NCBI RefSeq assembly: GCF_019457535.1
Contig: NZ_CP080417.1
Location: forward strand, 2,480,001-2,544,000
DNA from: Shewanella halotolerans
GTDB lineage: Bacteria > Pseudomonadota > Gammaproteobacteria > Enterobacterales > Shewanellaceae
Direction of reading: 5' to 3'
Length of the DNA: 64,000 nt
Shown here piece after piece: positions 1 through 9,069 of the stretch. Positions within the stretch are counted from its first letter, which is position 1. The number at the start of each line of letters is the position of its first letter. The notes under the pieces were generated by a model that worked only from the letters and a program-made list of their open reading frames with translations, was not told the DNA's origin and ran no database searches. The translations under genes and the position numbers were made by a program.

Positions 1-1178
1 AGAAGGCCGTCAGTGATGCCGTGACCCGGCGCAGCGTGACCGACATAGATAAAGGCGAGAAGATCAGTATCCCGACCCGGGATATCAGCGAGCCCACCTT
101 TCATCAGGGACAAGGGGGCATGCGCGAGCGGGTGCATCCGGGTAATGATCAGTTCTCCCGAGGCGATAAGGTGGAGCGTCCGCCCCAGGGCGGTGGACAA
201 GGCAGCGGTCAGGGGGATGCGTCTAATTCAGGCGAGGGCCAGGACGATTTCGTATTTCAAATCTCCAAAGATGAATATTTGGAGTTGCTGTTTGAAGATC
301 TCGAACTCCCTAACCTGCAGCGCAATCGCCTCAATAAACTAGTGGAGTATCAAACCTATCGCGCCGGTTTTACCAATGATGGCGTGCCCGCCAACATCAA
401 CATCATTCGCTCGCTGCGCTCATCCCTGGCACGGCGGATCGCCATGTCCTCCTCGAAGAAGGCGCTGCTGAAAGAGCTAAAAGCAGAGCTGGAGGCACTA
501 GAGCAGACACCCGGTTCGGAGGCGGAGAAGATCATCGCCTTGAAGGAGCAGATAGCGGAGCTTGAGGCCAAGATTGCCAAGGTGCCCTTTATCGACACCT
601 TCGATCTCAGGTACAACAATTTCGCCAAGCGCGAGGTGCCCTCGAGCCAGGCAGTGATGTTCTGCCTCATGGATGTGTCTGGCTCTATGGATCAAGCCAC
701 CAAAGATATGGCCAAACGCTTCTATATCCTGCTCTATCTGTTTCTCACCCGTACCTATAAGAATCTGGAGGTGGTCTACATACGGCACCACACCCAGGCA
801 AAAGAGGTGGATGAACACGAGTTTTTCTACTCCCAGGAAACCGGCGGCACCATAGTCTCCAGTGCGCTCAAGCTGATGCATGAGATCCAGCGTGAGCGTT
901 ATCCAGAGAGCGAGTGGAACATCTATGCGGCCCAGGCATCGGATGGCGACAACTGGGCCGATGACTCCCCTACCTGCCGCCAGATCCTCGAGCGTAAGTT
1001 GCTACCTGTGGTGCGTTACTTTAGCTATATCGAGATCACCAACCGCGCCCATCAAACCCTGTGGCGTGAATACGAAGGACTACAGAAGACTCACGATAAT
1101 ATTGCAGTTCAGCACATTAAACAGGCCGAGGACATCTACCCTGTATTTAGAGAACTGTTTAAGAAACAAGCTGTTTAG
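1..1178 (+). CDS. yeaH: YeaH-like DUF444 protein, 5' end outside window
   Basis: The reading frame is already open at base 3 and the residues there (AVSDAVTRRSVTD) match the interior of YeaH, so the true start lies before the window. A GTG at 21 is not the start. The C-terminal half has a von Willebrand A-like metal site, DVSGSM, near base 670. A charged Lys/Glu-rich, probably coiled-coil stretch precedes it. In enterobacteria yeaH follows the kinase gene yeaG, and the pair is induced by starvation; the molecular role of YeaH is not settled. Here it is followed after 8 bp by ycgB, so a yeaG-yeaH-ycgB operon is likely, with yeaG upstream of the window (inference). Family assignment is firm. 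Confidence 0.93.
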   Translation, partial: KAVSDAVTRRSVTDIDKGEKISIPTRDISEPTFHQGQGGMRERVHPGNDQFSRGDKVERPPQGGGQGSGQGDASNSGEGQDDFVFQISKDEYLELLFEDLELPNLQRNRLNKLVEYQTYRAGFTNDGVPANINIIRSLRSSLARRIAMSSSKKALLKELKAELEALEQTPGSEAEKIIALKEQIAELEAKIAKVPFIDTFDLRYNNFAKREVPSSQAVMFCLMDVSGSMDQATKDMAKRFYILLYLFLTRTYKNLEVVYIRHHTQAKEVDEHEFFYSQETGGTIVSSALKLMHEIQRERYPESEWNIYAAQASDGDNWADDSPTCRQILERKLLPVVRYFSYIEITNRAHQTLWREYEGLQKTHDNIAVQHIKQAEDIYPVFRELFKKQAV

Positions 1179-1186
1179 GGGGCCTT

Positions 1187-2719
1187 ATGAGTTCAAAAAA
1201 GAAGCGCACTGTATTAGATGACGGCCCGGACTGGACCTTCGAGCTACTGGAATCTTATCTCACCGAGATCGAACGGGTGGCGGATCACTACCGTCTGGAT
1301 ACCTATAAGAACCAGATAGAGGTGATCACCGCCGAGCAGATGATGGATGCCTATGCGGGGATCGGCATGCCCATAGGCTATACCCATTGGTCCTTTGGTA
1401 AGAAGTTTATCGAAACCGAGCAAGGCTATAAGCGTGGCCAGATGGGGCTGGCCTACGAGATAGTGATCAACTCAGATCCCTGTATCGCCTACCTGATGGA
1501 GGAGAACACCATTACCATGCAGGCGCTAGTGATGGCGCACGCCTGTTTCGGCCACAACAGCTTTTTTAAGAGCAACTATCTGTTCAAGACTTGGACCGAC
1601 GCCAGCTCTATTATCGATTATCTGGTGTTTGCCAAAAACTATGTCAGGGAGTGTGAGGAGCGCTATGGTGAGGATCAGGTAGAGTTAGTGTTAGACTCTT
1701 GTCACGCCCTGATGAACTACGGCGTCGATCGCTACAAGCGCCCCAGCGAGATCTCACTCAAAGAGGAAAAGGTACGCCAGAAAGAACGTGAGGCCTACCT
1801 GCAGAGCCAGGTGAACGATCTTTGGCGCACTATCCCCCTGACACAGGACACCCAAAAGCAGCAGAGCGCCCCCAATTTTCCCGCCGAGCCCCAGGAGAAT
1901 ATCCTCTACTTCATCGAGAAGAATGCCCCGCTACTCGAACCCTGGCAGCGGGAGATAGTGCGGATCGTGCGAAAGATGGGACAGTATTTCTATCCTCAGA
2001 GGCAGACCCAGGTGATGAATGAAGGCTGGGCCACCTTTTGGCACTACACGATTCTCAACCACCTCTACGACGAGGGGCTGGTCTCCGACCGCTTCATGAT
2101 AGAGTTTTTGAAAAACCACACCAATGTGATCGCCCAGCCGAGCTATAACAGCCCCTACTATTCAGGCATCAACCCCTATGCACTGGGCTTTAACATGTTT
2201 GTCGACATCCGCCGCATCTGCGAGTCGCCCACCGACGAGGATAAACGTTGGTTTCCCGATATCGCCGGCAGCAACTGGCTCGATACCCTGCACTTCGCCA
2301 TGGAAAACTTTAAAGACGAGAGCTTTATCAGCCAATATATGTCACCTAACATCATTCGCCAGTTCAAGTTTTTCAGTATCTTAGACGATGACAAGAAAAA
2401 CTATCTCAGTATTTCTGCGATCCATGACGACCTGGGTTACCAAGAGATCCGCCAGACACTGTCCCAACAGTACAACCTGTCTAACCTTGAACCTAACATT
2501 CAAGTGCAGAGCGTTGCCATCTCAGGCGATCGCTCGTTGACGCTGCGCTATATACCCATCAATCGTATTCCACTGGATAAGAGCTGCCAGCAGGTGGTCA
2601 AACACCTGCACAGGCTCTGGGGCTTCAATGTGACCTTGGAAGAGATTAACGATCAGGGCGAGCCTATCGTGATCGCCAGCTGCCCGGAAAAGCTCTCGGA
2701 ATCTGATCCTGCTTCTTAG
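1187..2719 (+). CDS. ycgB: SpoVR family protein YcgB
   Basis: This 510-residue protein has the same length as E. coli YcgB and belongs to the SpoVR family, named after a Bacillus spore cortex protein; the biochemical activity is unknown. It begins DDGPDWTFELLESY and contains the family's conserved segments MNEGWATFWHY and SYNSPYYSGINPYALG. It starts 8 bp after the yeaH stop, with a strong AGGGGG ribosome-binding site between the genes, so co-translation is expected. No signal peptide or membrane segment is visible. Co-transcription with yeaH is seen in many gammaproteobacteria and suggests a shared stationary-phase or stress role (inference). Confidence 0.95.
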   Translation: MSSKKKRTVLDDGPDWTFELLESYLTEIERVADHYRLDTYKNQIEVITAEQMMDAYAGIGMPIGYTHWSFGKKFIETEQGYKRGQMGLAYEIVINSDPCIAYLMEENTITMQALVMAHACFGHNSFFKSNYLFKTWTDASSIIDYLVFAKNYVRECEERYGEDQVELVLDSCHALMNYGVDRYKRPSEISLKEEKVRQKEREAYLQSQVNDLWRTIPLTQDTQKQQSAPNFPAEPQENILYFIEKNAPLLEPWQREIVRIVRKMGQYFYPQRQTQVMNEGWATFWHYTILNHLYDEGLVSDRFMIEFLKNHTNVIAQPSYNSPYYSGINPYALGFNMFVDIRRICESPTDEDKRWFPDIAGSNWLDTLHFAMENFKDESFISQYMSPNIIRQFKFFSILDDDKKNYLSISAIHDDLGYQEIRQTLSQQYNLSNLEPNIQVQSVAISGDRSLTLRYIPINRIPLDKSCQQVVKHLHRLWGFNVTLEEINDQGEPIVIASCPEKLSESDPAS

Positions 2720-2770
2720 GGGGATAGAAAAAAGGGAATGGGTGAATGGATACGGGAAATAAGGGCATAA

Positions 2771-2794
2771 AAAAAGCGCCACTAAGGCGCTTTT
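2771..2794. terminator. Bidirectional terminator between ycgB and rplY
   Basis: The hairpin AGCGCC-ACTAA-GGCGCT is flanked by an A-run on the left and a T-run on the right. It sits between two convergent genes and can terminate both. Confidence 0.85.
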
Positions 2795-2812
2795 CTCATT
2801 TCAGATCCGCTA

Positions 2813-3100
2813 TTAAGCAAATTTGAAATCCACGTGCTCGATCATAGGCTTGAACGCGTGACGTTGCATAGCTTGAACACGAACTTTAACTTCTTTACCG
2901 TCTAGAACGATAGTGATGTCGCTGTTGTAGAAATCATCGTTAGTTTGGATGTTGATGATTGAACGGTGTTCGAATTCGATAGAAACGGCTTCTTTGCCCG
3001 CACCATAGATAACTGCAGGAACTTTACCAGCATGACGTAGGCGGCGGCTCGAACCTTTCCCAATTTCAGTGCGGGTTTGTGCGGTAATTGTGTAAGACAT
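2813..3100 (-). CDS. rplY: 50S ribosomal protein L25
   Basis: This 95-residue protein is the short, enterobacterial-type L25 that binds 5S rRNA in the large ribosomal subunit. It begins MSYTITAQTRTEIGKGSSRRLR and carries the family motif KVPAVIYGAGKE. It lacks the long C-terminal domain of the CTC/TL5 type. It is monocistronic, with a terminator just downstream and about 135 bp of non-coding sequence upstream that should hold its promoter. Nothing about it is unusual. Confidence 0.97.
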   Translation of the reverse strand: MSYTITAQTRTEIGKGSSRRLRHAGKVPAVIYGAGKEAVSIEFEHRSIINIQTNDDFYNSDITIVLDGKEVKVRVQAMQRHAFKPMIEHVDFKFA

Positions 3101-3236
3101 AATTTACTCACTTAAATCAATAGTAATATAGGTGGCCATCGCTTTCGACCAACGATGACCTCATTTAAAGCGAGCGAATACTAGCACAGTGATCCGGCTT
3201 TAACAAACCTTAAGTGAGTCAAAGCCGGCATTTAGC

Positions 3237-3785
3237 TTACCAGGTACGGATGGGGCCGGTATCGACGTGCACAAAGCCTGAGCTTGGGTAATAACCAACA
3301 CCGCCGAGTTTTAGAGAGATCGCCGCATCACGCAGATCTTTAAGGTTGACGTCAGGCAGTGCGATATCCATCGCCATCCCCTTCATATGATAACTCTTCT
3401 TCGCCACCCCTGAGCTGCGATTGGCCAGCATCTGATTAGTCTTAGGCGAGCGATATCCTGAGATCACATGAAAATCTTCGTCGACCTTTAGGGTCTGCTT
3501 CAGCGAAAAAAGCAGATCGAATAGGCGCTTATCCATGGGCGCCGTCTCGTTTTGACGATGATCCCGCAACAGGTGATTAAAATCATTCAAGGTATTTGTT
3601 TGATAATCACCATCGATCCAATAGCTTCCCTGCCCCCGTTCTCCTGTATGCCTATTGTAAAACCCTAGGGATCTTACTCCTTGTGTCGAGCGACTCGCTC
3701 GCGCTTTAGACGGCACCATAGAAAACATTGCTACACCACCTAGGCCTAATAACAACTGCCTACGCGCAGGACAAACTATCGTCAC
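3237..3785 (-). CDS. mepK: YcbK/MepK-type murein endopeptidase, Tat-exported
   Basis: This 182-residue DUF882/peptidase M15A protein resembles E. coli YcbK (MepK), a zinc endopeptidase that cuts 3-3 cross-links in peptidoglycan. The zinc ligands are visible as His133 and Asp140 (SYHMKGMAMD) and His173 (FVHVDTG). The N-terminus carries a twin-arginine motif, ARRQLLLGLGG, followed by a hydrophobic stretch, so folded export to the periplasm is expected. It starts with GTG; the Tat motif lies right at the N-terminus, which supports that start. It lies 111 bp downstream of an LdtD-like L,D-transpeptidase on the same strand. The pairing matches ycbB-ycbK in E. coli and joins the enzyme that makes 3-3 links with one that cleaves them. 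Confidence 0.9.
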   Translation of the reverse strand: MTIVCPARRQLLLGLGGVAMFSMVPSKARASRSTQGVRSLGFYNRHTGERGQGSYWIDGDYQTNTLNDFNHLLRDHRQNETAPMDKRLFDLLFSLKQTLKVDEDFHVISGYRSPKTNQMLANRSSGVAKKSYHMKGMAMDIALPDVNLKDLRDAAISLKLGGVGYYPSSGFVHVDTGPIRTW

Positions 3786-3896
3786 ATCAACACCACCGTT
3801 TACTTTTTAACCAAAACAGCGGACAAGTTAACCTTAATTTAGGGGGAGATCAAGTGTTACTTTCTGCCAGAGGCCAGATAAACACTGGGCTAGCGG

Positions 3897-5273
3897 CTAT
3901 TTGGCGGCGTGCAGACTCAGACTAATATTTTGATTCTTTTTGTATATGTCGTCTCTAAACTGGGCAACATTGTCGTCATCCAGCCAGGAGGTCCAATACA
4001 CTAGATGTATAGGTAGGCCCGCATCGAAGGCAAACCACTGGGTCTTATCTCGCTCGATTTGCATACGTACCCAGGTCTGCTTGTCACGCACCAGATGCGA
4101 AGCCATCCAGTTGGCTAACTGTTCAACTTTTTCGATCCGAATACAACCCGATGAGAGCGCCCTGTCACTGCGCTGGAACAGCGCCTTGTCTGAGGTATCG
4201 TGTAGATAGACACTGTACTCGTTAGGAAAGAAGAACTTGTAGCGTCCCAGCGTATTTCCAACCCCAGGCTTTTGCACCAGACGATAGGGAAACTTACCCT
4301 TGGCGATGTCGCGCCATTCATCATCACTCTTGATGACCCGCTCTCCCTGATAGTCAAACACCTCAAAGTTGCGGCTGCTGATGTAGCTGCCATCCTCTCT
4401 CACCTTGGGCAGGAGATCATGGGTCAACAAGCGGCGCGGCACCCGCCAGCTGGGATTAAGCACCAGATTCTTTATCTCGCCGCTGATGATAGGCGTCTGG
4501 CGATAGGGCTTACCGACGATCACCTTAGACCTGAGTGCCACCTGGTTATCATCCACCAACCACATCTCATAGGCGGGGATATTAATTAGCAGATAGCGCT
4601 TGCCTATGTCAGCCAGATACTCGGCCCGGCGGATAAAGTTAACCGCCAAGAGCTGAGCACGCTCTCTGGGAGTGCGGTTGAGCCAACTCAGGGTTGCGGG
4701 GCCTATGATGGCATCAGGCTTGAGGCCATGGCGGGTCTGAAATTTGATCATGGCCACTTTTAACGTCTCATCAAAATAGAGGCCACTGGTATCCCCCTGG
4801 GGATAGTCCCCCAAGGCCTGCAGTCGCACTCTAATATCGGGGATGACTCTATGACTGTCACCGGGCTTTAGCCAGCCCTGGGGCTCGAGTGGCAACCAGG
4901 ACTCATGGCGTGCCAACCAAAGAAGATAGCGCACGCGATTACTCAGCATCAGATAATCGGCTACCTGGGGCTCGCTGGCGATAACGCTGGTATAGGGATC
5001 GTCAGGCGCCAAAGGAAACTCGCCGGTCGCTATGCCTTGGCGCTGCCAAAACTGAGCGGCGGCCTGGGCTATGGTATAGAGCCTTGCAGGGGAGAGCGCT
5101 CCTTCCGCGCTAAGCTGCTCACGGTAGCGCTCAAACTCGCTGGAGGCACTGGCAAGGTGGATCACTTCCACCTGATCGAGCAACGCCTGATTTGCCGCAG
5201 CGAGACGCTCATCGGCAACGCCTAAGCATGACCAACACAGCAGAAGCAATATGAAAATGCGTCTCAAAGCCAT
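3897..5273 (-). CDS. ldtD: L,D-transpeptidase, YcbB/LdtD family
   Basis: This 458-residue exported enzyme has an N-terminal signal peptide (IFILLLLCWSCLGVADE), a peptidoglycan-binding repeat (GLYFDETLKVAMIKFQTRHG) and a C-terminal YkuD domain. The catalytic motif is LSSGCIRIE with Cys377, preceded by the conserved YLHDTSD. Family members form meso-DAP-to-meso-DAP (3-3) cross-links and help survival under envelope stress. It is shorter than E. coli LdtD (about 615 residues), mostly because the region ahead of the catalytic domain is smaller; many marine homologues have this shorter form. The mepK-like gene follows on the same strand. Confidence 0.93.
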   Translation of the reverse strand: MALRRIFILLLLCWSCLGVADERLAAANQALLDQVEVIHLASASSEFERYREQLSAEGALSPARLYTIAQAAAQFWQRQGIATGEFPLAPDDPYTSVIASEPQVADYLMLSNRVRYLLWLARHESWLPLEPQGWLKPGDSHRVIPDIRVRLQALGDYPQGDTSGLYFDETLKVAMIKFQTRHGLKPDAIIGPATLSWLNRTPRERAQLLAVNFIRRAEYLADIGKRYLLINIPAYEMWLVDDNQVALRSKVIVGKPYRQTPIISGEIKNLVLNPSWRVPRRLLTHDLLPKVREDGSYISSRNFEVFDYQGERVIKSDDEWRDIAKGKFPYRLVQKPGVGNTLGRYKFFFPNEYSVYLHDTSDKALFQRSDRALSSGCIRIEKVEQLANWMASHLVRDKQTWVRMQIERDKTQWFAFDAGLPIHLVYWTSWLDDDNVAQFRDDIYKKNQNISLSLHAAK

Positions 5274-5402
5274 AAAAACCTCCTTGGATAATTATGGCTC
5301 ATAGTTGACAGGGCAACCTAGGCGACTAAAGACGGATTTTTTATAAGCTAATGCCCAGTCCAAACAAACCAGGTATGTTGAAAAAGAAGGCTAGGACCCG
5401 TG

Positions 5403-5969
5403 TTAGCTGAGGGTCGAACGTGTGATTAAGGTTTTACCCGTGCCTGGATAGTACCTTAACTGCCAGTTTTCACTGCCTTTTGCTCTGTTGTCGCGAATAT
5501 AGTTAAAGTAACAATAGGTGTTGCTATTACTGATGTCGCCACCAGAGAACCAATAGACGATATCGTTACCGCCGCCAAACGCCGCATCACCATGTGGCGC
5601 CAACTGGTAGTCATTATTATCTAACAAGCCCTCCCAAAGTTGACGGCAGAACTCCCCTTGCAACAAGGTACCATTGTTACCATCTGCCTGGGTTGTCTGC
5701 CCCAGCGGAAAGCCTGTGGTGGTCGAATCGATAGTACCGTCATCAAAGCAGGCAAGATCCACCACATGACCACTCGCCCCCGCAGCCGCCCAGCAGCTGT
5801 GATAGAGGGACACACCAGAGCTAAAGGCGGCAAACGCTCCCTTCGCCGCGCTGTCGTGGGCATCCTGGCCCACAGAAATAAACCTTGGCAAGGCAACCAC
5901 GGCCAGTATCGCCAACACGACAATCACCACCACTAACTCAATCAGGGTAAATCCGCTAACTCTACGCAT
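5403..5969 (-). CDS. Type IV pilin/pseudopilin (MSHA-like), orphan
   Basis: This 188-residue protein has a class III signal: short basic leader MRRVSG, cleavage before Phe, then FTLIELVVVIVVLAILAVVA, with Glu at position 5 of the mature protein. The methylation and cleavage site for prepilin peptidase is therefore intact. Cysteines in the C-terminal globular part (for example SCW, ACF and FCRQ) could form disulfides. The pattern fits MshA/MshB-like minor pilins. No assembly ATPase, platform protein or peptidase gene lies nearby, so it would depend on machinery encoded elsewhere. The exact pilus system cannot be told from the sequence. Confidence 0.85.
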   Translation of the reverse strand: MRRVSGFTLIELVVVIVVLAILAVVALPRFISVGQDAHDSAAKGAFAAFSSGVSLYHSCWAAAGASGHVVDLACFDDGTIDSTTTGFPLGQTTQADGNNGTLLQGEFCRQLWEGLLDNNDYQLAPHGDAAFGGGNDIVYWFSGGDISNSNTYCYFNYIRDNRAKGSENWQLRYYPGTGKTLITRSTLS

Positions 5970-6131
5970 CTGAATTCAAGACCTTAATAACTAACACATT
6001 AAAAGAATGCATTAAAACGATTCTTCCAATAATTGTATTACGCCTTTAGCGAAATCCCAGCTGGCAAAAGTGTAAAATGCGATAGGCGCATGATTTTTAA
6101 TAATTAAATAGAAGATTGTTAGTGAACAAAC

Positions 6132-6158
6132 AAAAAAGCCCCAACTTACGTTGAGGCT
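6132..6158 (-). terminator. Terminator of the glyW-cysT-leuZ/pgsA transcript
   Basis: On the minus strand the imperfect hairpin AGCCTCAAC-GTAA-GTTGGGGCT is followed by a run of six T. It lies just downstream of tRNA-Leu. Confidence 0.8.
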
Positions 6159-6175
6159 ATTTTGTCATCAATTGA

Positions 6176-6262
6176 TGGTACCCGAGGCCGGACTTGAACC
6201 GGCACGCTGTTACCAGCGAGGGATTTTAAATCCCTTGTGTCTACCAATTCCACCACTCGGGC
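6176..6262 (-). tRNA. leuZ: tRNA-Leu(UAA)
   Basis: An 87-nt class II tRNA with a long variable arm. The minus-strand anticodon loop is TTTAAAA (anticodon UAA) and CCA is encoded. Gene order pgsA-glyW-cysT-leuZ is the same as in E. coli. Confidence 0.97.
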
Positions 6263-6301
6263 AAAGTGTGTTTTACCGCATATTTGCACTAAAACATAAA
6301 G

Positions 6302-6375
6302 TGGAGGCGCGACCCGGAGTCGAACCGAGATCGACGGATTTGCAATCCGCAGCATAGCCATTCTGCCATCGCGCC
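6302..6375 (-). tRNA. cysT: tRNA-Cys(GCA)
   Basis: A 74-nt cloverleaf that begins GGCGCGA on the minus strand, with anticodon stem-loop CGGATTGCAAATCCG (GCA) and an encoded CCA. It lies between tRNA-Gly and tRNA-Leu. Confidence 0.97.
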
Positions 6376-6387
6376 TTAGGTTAAGAT

Positions 6388-6463
6388 TGGAGCGACATAT
6401 CGGGTTCGAACCGATGACCTATACCTTGGCAAGGTATCGCTCTACCAACTGAGCTAATGTCGC
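6388..6463 (-). tRNA. glyW: tRNA-Gly(GCC)
   Basis: A 76-nt cloverleaf that begins GCGACAT on the minus strand, with anticodon loop TTGCCAA (GCC) and an encoded CCA. It is the first tRNA after pgsA. Confidence 0.97.
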
Positions 6464-6603
6464 TTACTTCATCTTATTCCGCGTCAGAGTCTTAACAAGC
6501 TTTCCCCTGACTGCGGATTGGCATTCTACCGATTTACCCTCAAGTGTCAACGCCCTATTTCACCTTAATGCACTGTTTGGACACTAAGTGATCGCATTGC
6601 ATT

Positions 6604-7161
6604 TTAATTGTTCGATTCGTCTGTGAGATCCGCCCAGGCGGCCATAATGTAGCTCACCATGGACCAAAACGTCAGGATAGCCGCCACGTAAAACAGTGCC
6701 ATCGCCGTATAAGTCAGAAACTCATTAGGCTTCCAGATAAGGCCTATGATCGCCACCATCTGCGCCGCCGTCTTATACTTGCCTATCCAGGACACGGCAA
6801 CCGCGCCGCGCTTACCAATCTCGGCCATCCATTCACGCAGTGCTGAGATCACTATCTCACGACCAATCATAAACAGCGCCGGCAGGGTCAGCCAGATACT
6901 CTTATATTCTGCGACCAGCAGCACCAACGCCGTGGTCACCATGATCTTGTCGGCAACAGGATCTAAGAATGCACCGAAACGGGTTGATTGCTGTAATTTT
7001 CGCGCCGCATAGCCATCTAGTGCATCGGTCACCGCCGCCAGCCAAAATACGAACGCAGCCGCAAAGGGTGACCAAGTGTAAGGCACATAAAAAAGCACTA
7101 CAAAAACAGGTAGTAATATTAATCTAAAAAATGTGAGAGCTATCGGTACATTAAACGGCAT
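6604..7161 (-). CDS. pgsA: CDP-diacylglycerol-glycerol-3-phosphate 3-phosphatidyltransferase
   Basis: This 185-residue inner-membrane enzyme makes phosphatidylglycerol phosphate from CDP-diacylglycerol and glycerol-3-phosphate, the committed step to phosphatidylglycerol and cardiolipin. The CDP-alcohol phosphotransferase signature D-x2-D-G-x2-A-R-x8-G-x3-D-x3-D is complete (DALDGYAARK ... GAFLDPVADK). Several hydrophobic membrane helices surround it. It follows uvrC by 47 bp on the same strand and precedes tRNA-Gly, the same order as in E. coli (uvrY-uvrC-pgsA-glyW). The gene should be essential. Confidence 0.97.
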   Translation of the reverse strand: MPFNVPIALTFFRLILLPVFVVLFYVPYTWSPFAAAFVFWLAAVTDALDGYAARKLQQSTRFGAFLDPVADKIMVTTALVLLVAEYKSIWLTLPALFMIGREIVISALREWMAEIGKRGAVAVSWIGKYKTAAQMVAIIGLIWKPNEFLTYTAMALFYVAAILTFWSMVSYIMAAWADLTDESNN

Positions 7162-7208
7162 GTGAAAACCAATTATCTAAAAGCAGCGCCAATCTTGCCT
7201 TAATTTTC

Positions 7209-9038
7209 TCACCCTCGCAACGCATCATGTATTGTTTGTGCCATTTCTAGGCTAATGCCTGGCACTTTAGACAATTGCGCTACGCTGGCCCCCTTAACCT
7301 GCTGTAAACCACCTAAGTATTGCAACAACGCCTTACGACGCTTAGGCCCCACCCCAGGAATAGACTCGAGCGTCGAGGTATTACGGGTCTTCTGACGTTT
7401 GTTACGGTGGCCGGTTATCGCGAAACGGTGTGACTCGTCGCGAATATGTTGGATCAGATGCAGCGCGCCGGAATCAGCCGGTAGACTAAAGGCCACCTCG
7501 TTCTCGCCATAGATGAGGGTCTCGAGTCCGGGCTTGCGCCCCTCCCCCTTTGCCACACCGATGAGCGTCGGTGCCACATCCAGGTGAGCAAACTTTTCAT
7601 TAACGACTTTCTGAGCGATCCTCAGCTGTCCCATGCCGCCATCAATAAAGAGGATGTCGGGGATCTTGCCGTCTGCCTCTATCTTATCGAAGCGCCTACC
7701 GATCGCCTGTTTCATCGCCGCATAATCGTCTCCCGGAGTGATGCCAGAGATATTATAGCGGCGATATTCTCCCTTGCTCGGTCCTTCGCGATTAAACACC
7801 ACACAGGAAGCCACAGTGCTCTCCCCCATGGTATGGCTGATATCGAAGCATTCCATGCGATTGATCGCCTGACTCTGCTCCAGCGCCTCTTCCAGCAGTA
7901 AGAAACGCTCCTCGACGGTATTTTGGTGAGACAGACGAGTCTCTACCGCATTCTTGGCGTTAGCATCGGCGATACGCAGGAAACTGGCGCGCTCGCTGCG
8001 CACCTTGGTCTTGATCAGCAGGCGTCTATTGGAGGCCTGAGCAATTGCCTCCTCCAGCTCATGGATATCTTCAAATTCATGGCTGACCACTATCTCTCTC
8101 GGCAGCGTGCGCTGACTGTCGACATTCAGATAAAACTGCAACATGAAGGCGCGTAGCACCTCACTGACCTCAGTCTCGTCCGGCACGCTAGGATAATAGC
8201 TGCGACTGCCGAAGATCTTACCGTTACGAATAAACAGCAGATGGAAACAGGCGATGCCCGAGGCGTAGTAGGCGCCAATCACATCCATGTCGCCAGAGTC
8301 GCTGGATACCTCCTGCTGCTCGGCTACGCGGCGAAGCGCACTGATCTGGTCGCGATAACGGGCGGCATCCTCATAATTGAGATCCATAGCCGCCTGCTCC
8401 ATCTTGCCCACCAAGGTGGCGATCACCTGTTGATCCTTGCCCCGCAGAAACAGGCTCGCAAGCTTAACCTGCTCGGCATAATCTTCATCGCTTATCTTAC
8501 CCACACAAGGGGCGCTGCAGCGGGCGATCTGATACTGCAAACAGGGACGAGAGCGCGCCTTATAGTAAAGATCGTCACACTGACGGATAGGAAACAGCTT
8601 CTGCATCAGATGCAGGCTTTCGCGCACCGCGCCGCCATTGGGATAGGGACCGAAATAGTGCCCCTTCTCCCGCTGAGGCCCGCGGTGATAGGCAAGCCTT
8701 GGATGACGATGGCCACTCAAGAAAATATAGGGATAAGACTTATCGTCACGAAACAGCACATTGTATCTGGGCATGTACTGCTTGATGTAATCGTTTTCCA
8801 GTATCAACGCGTCGGTTTCGCTGGGGGTCAGAGTCACATCGATATTGGCAATGTGAGTCACCAATGCCTGAGTCTTGACGTTAGGCAGATTACGCCTGAA
8901 ATAGGAGCTGAGGCGCTTCTTGAGATCTTTGGCCTTGCCCACATAGATAACGACCCCCTGAGCATCGTACATGCGATAAACGCCGGCAGAGGAGGAAACG
9001 GTTTTTAAAAACTGGGTCGCATTAAAGCTATCTGTCAC
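7209..9038 (-). CDS. uvrC: Excinuclease ABC subunit C
   Basis: This 609-residue nuclease makes the dual incision in nucleotide excision repair after UvrAB recognises damage. Domains in order are: a GIY-YIG nuclease (AGVYRMYDAQGVVIYVGKA) that makes the 3' cut; a cysteine cluster (CLQYQIARCSAPC); a UVR motif that contacts UvrB (MEQAAMDLNYEDAARYRDQI); an RNase H-like domain for the 5' cut; and a C-terminal helix-hairpin-helix pair (LESIPGVGPKRRKALLQYLG). Its length is normal. It lies 31 bp downstream of the response regulator gene uvrY on the same strand. Confidence 0.98.
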   Translation of the reverse strand: MTDSFNATQFLKTVSSSAGVYRMYDAQGVVIYVGKAKDLKKRLSSYFRRNLPNVKTQALVTHIANIDVTLTPSETDALILENDYIKQYMPRYNVLFRDDKSYPYIFLSGHRHPRLAYHRGPQREKGHYFGPYPNGGAVRESLHLMQKLFPIRQCDDLYYKARSRPCLQYQIARCSAPCVGKISDEDYAEQVKLASLFLRGKDQQVIATLVGKMEQAAMDLNYEDAARYRDQISALRRVAEQQEVSSDSGDMDVIGAYYASGIACFHLLFIRNGKIFGSRSYYPSVPDETEVSEVLRAFMLQFYLNVDSQRTLPREIVVSHEFEDIHELEEAIAQASNRRLLIKTKVRSERASFLRIADANAKNAVETRLSHQNTVEERFLLLEEALEQSQAINRMECFDISHTMGESTVASCVVFNREGPSKGEYRRYNISGITPGDDYAAMKQAIGRRFDKIEADGKIPDILFIDGGMGQLRIAQKVVNEKFAHLDVAPTLIGVAKGEGRKPGLETLIYGENEVAFSLPADSGALHLIQHIRDESHRFAITGHRNKRQKTRNTSTLESIPGVGPKRRKALLQYLGGLQQVKGASVAQLSKVPGISLEMAQTIHDALRG

Positions 9039-9069
9039 ATCGAGGCCATAAAAGTCACGCGGGTTAACA

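Noticed and set aside
8241..9008. 255-residue frame opposite uvrC
   Set aside because: Antisense shadow of a well-supported uvrC with all expected domains; no recognisable family.
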